A stretch of DNA of 50,838 bases. Source: Clostridiaceae bacterium. GTDB lineage: Bacteria; Bacillota; Clostridia; Lachnospirales; Lachnospiraceae. A model generated the notes under the pieces. The model was not told where the DNA came from. It did not search any database and saw only the letters and a program-made list of their open reading frames with translations. The DNA is taken from contig CABIYE010000023.1 in the NCBI GenBank assembly GCA_902362865.1, positions 1-50,838 on the forward strand, written 5' to 3'. The position numbers and the translations under genes were made by a program. Every line of letters begins with the position of its first letter. The first letter of the stretch is position 1. Shown in pieces: positions 50,753-50,838 of this stretch.

Positions 50753-50838
50753 GTGCGACACGTTGACGCACAAACATCGCTCTATGAGGGTAAAACTTCA
50801 TGGACTTATGGCCATGCGATGCTAAAATCGTCGGACTT
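50753..50838 (+). mobile_element. Group II intron 4, 5' end only, inserted in virB4
   Basis: GTGCGACACG at 50753 is identical to the first ten bases of intron 1 and follows the virB4 sequence ENIF, where VirB4 proteins normally continue with E-N-S-like residues. Unspliced reading stops within five codons. Only 86 bases of domain I are visible, so the intron-encoded protein and 3' end are unseen. Confidence 0.8.

Overview
The window looks like a chromosome segment of a Lachnospiraceae-type gut Firmicute (Blautia/Coprococcus/Dorea-like). The grounds are the Firmicutes two-component, MerR, YjdF and CptIN-type families, strong AGGAGG ribosome sites and Tn1549-like conjugation genes. This placement is an inference from gene families; no rRNA or other marker gene is present.

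Region 1 (1-6.8 kb, almost all minus strand) is an envelope-sensing block. It holds a DUF368 undecaprenyl-phosphate translocase carrying in-frame tandem repeats, preceded by a histidine kinase/response regulator pair. Two promoters of identical architecture suggest that this pair drives its own transcription and the translocase gene. A second kinase/regulator pair with a small membrane protein follows, then two small membrane-associated proteins. Region 2 (6.9-14.3 kb) is a zone of gene decay and accretion. It holds a truncated MerR regulator, a fluoride channel, a broken alpha/beta hydrolase, a cytidine deaminase, fragments of IS4- and IS30-like elements, an EcsC-like protein, YjdF with its riboswitch, and a type III (ToxIN/CptIN) toxin-antitoxin locus whose toxin has an in-frame stop. 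A scar at 7.96-8.10 kb carries pieces of a second YjdF/ToxIN copy.

Region 3 (14.4-22 kb) holds a YcxB-like membrane protein, a TauE/SafE-like permease with a divergent MerR regulator and two MerR-type promoters, a frameshifted acetyltransferase, a LysR regulator, a Phd/ParE toxin-antitoxin pair and an ECF sigma/anti-sigma operon. A roughly 50-bp direct repeat flanks 14.4-19.2 kb. Region 4 (22.1-26.5 kb, minus strand) is a small mobilizable element: TnpV, MobV relaxase with an oriT-like upstream region, DUF5348 protein, small protein, RepA-like ATPase, MobC and the last part of a tyrosine integrase. The integrase is cut off at its catalytic arginine, where Region 5 begins.

Region 5 (26.5 kb to the end, plus strand, visibly richer in G+C) is the left part of a Tn1549-like integrative conjugative element. 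It starts with accessory and replication genes (DUF6017-type initiator, toprim protein, HTH, LPD1-type, DUF3846/YodL/DUF4316). The type IV secretion set follows: PcfB, VirD4, Maff2, TrbL/VirB6-like, SpoVG, MT-A70 methyltransferase, PrgI and VirB4. Three complete group II introns interrupt maff2, the trbL-like gene and virB4, and a fourth begins in virB4 at the right edge. Each insertion site is exact: deleting the intron restores the reading frame and the expected protein. In two introns the exon-binding sequence has changed to match its own target. Conjugation by this element should therefore depend on at least four splicing events.
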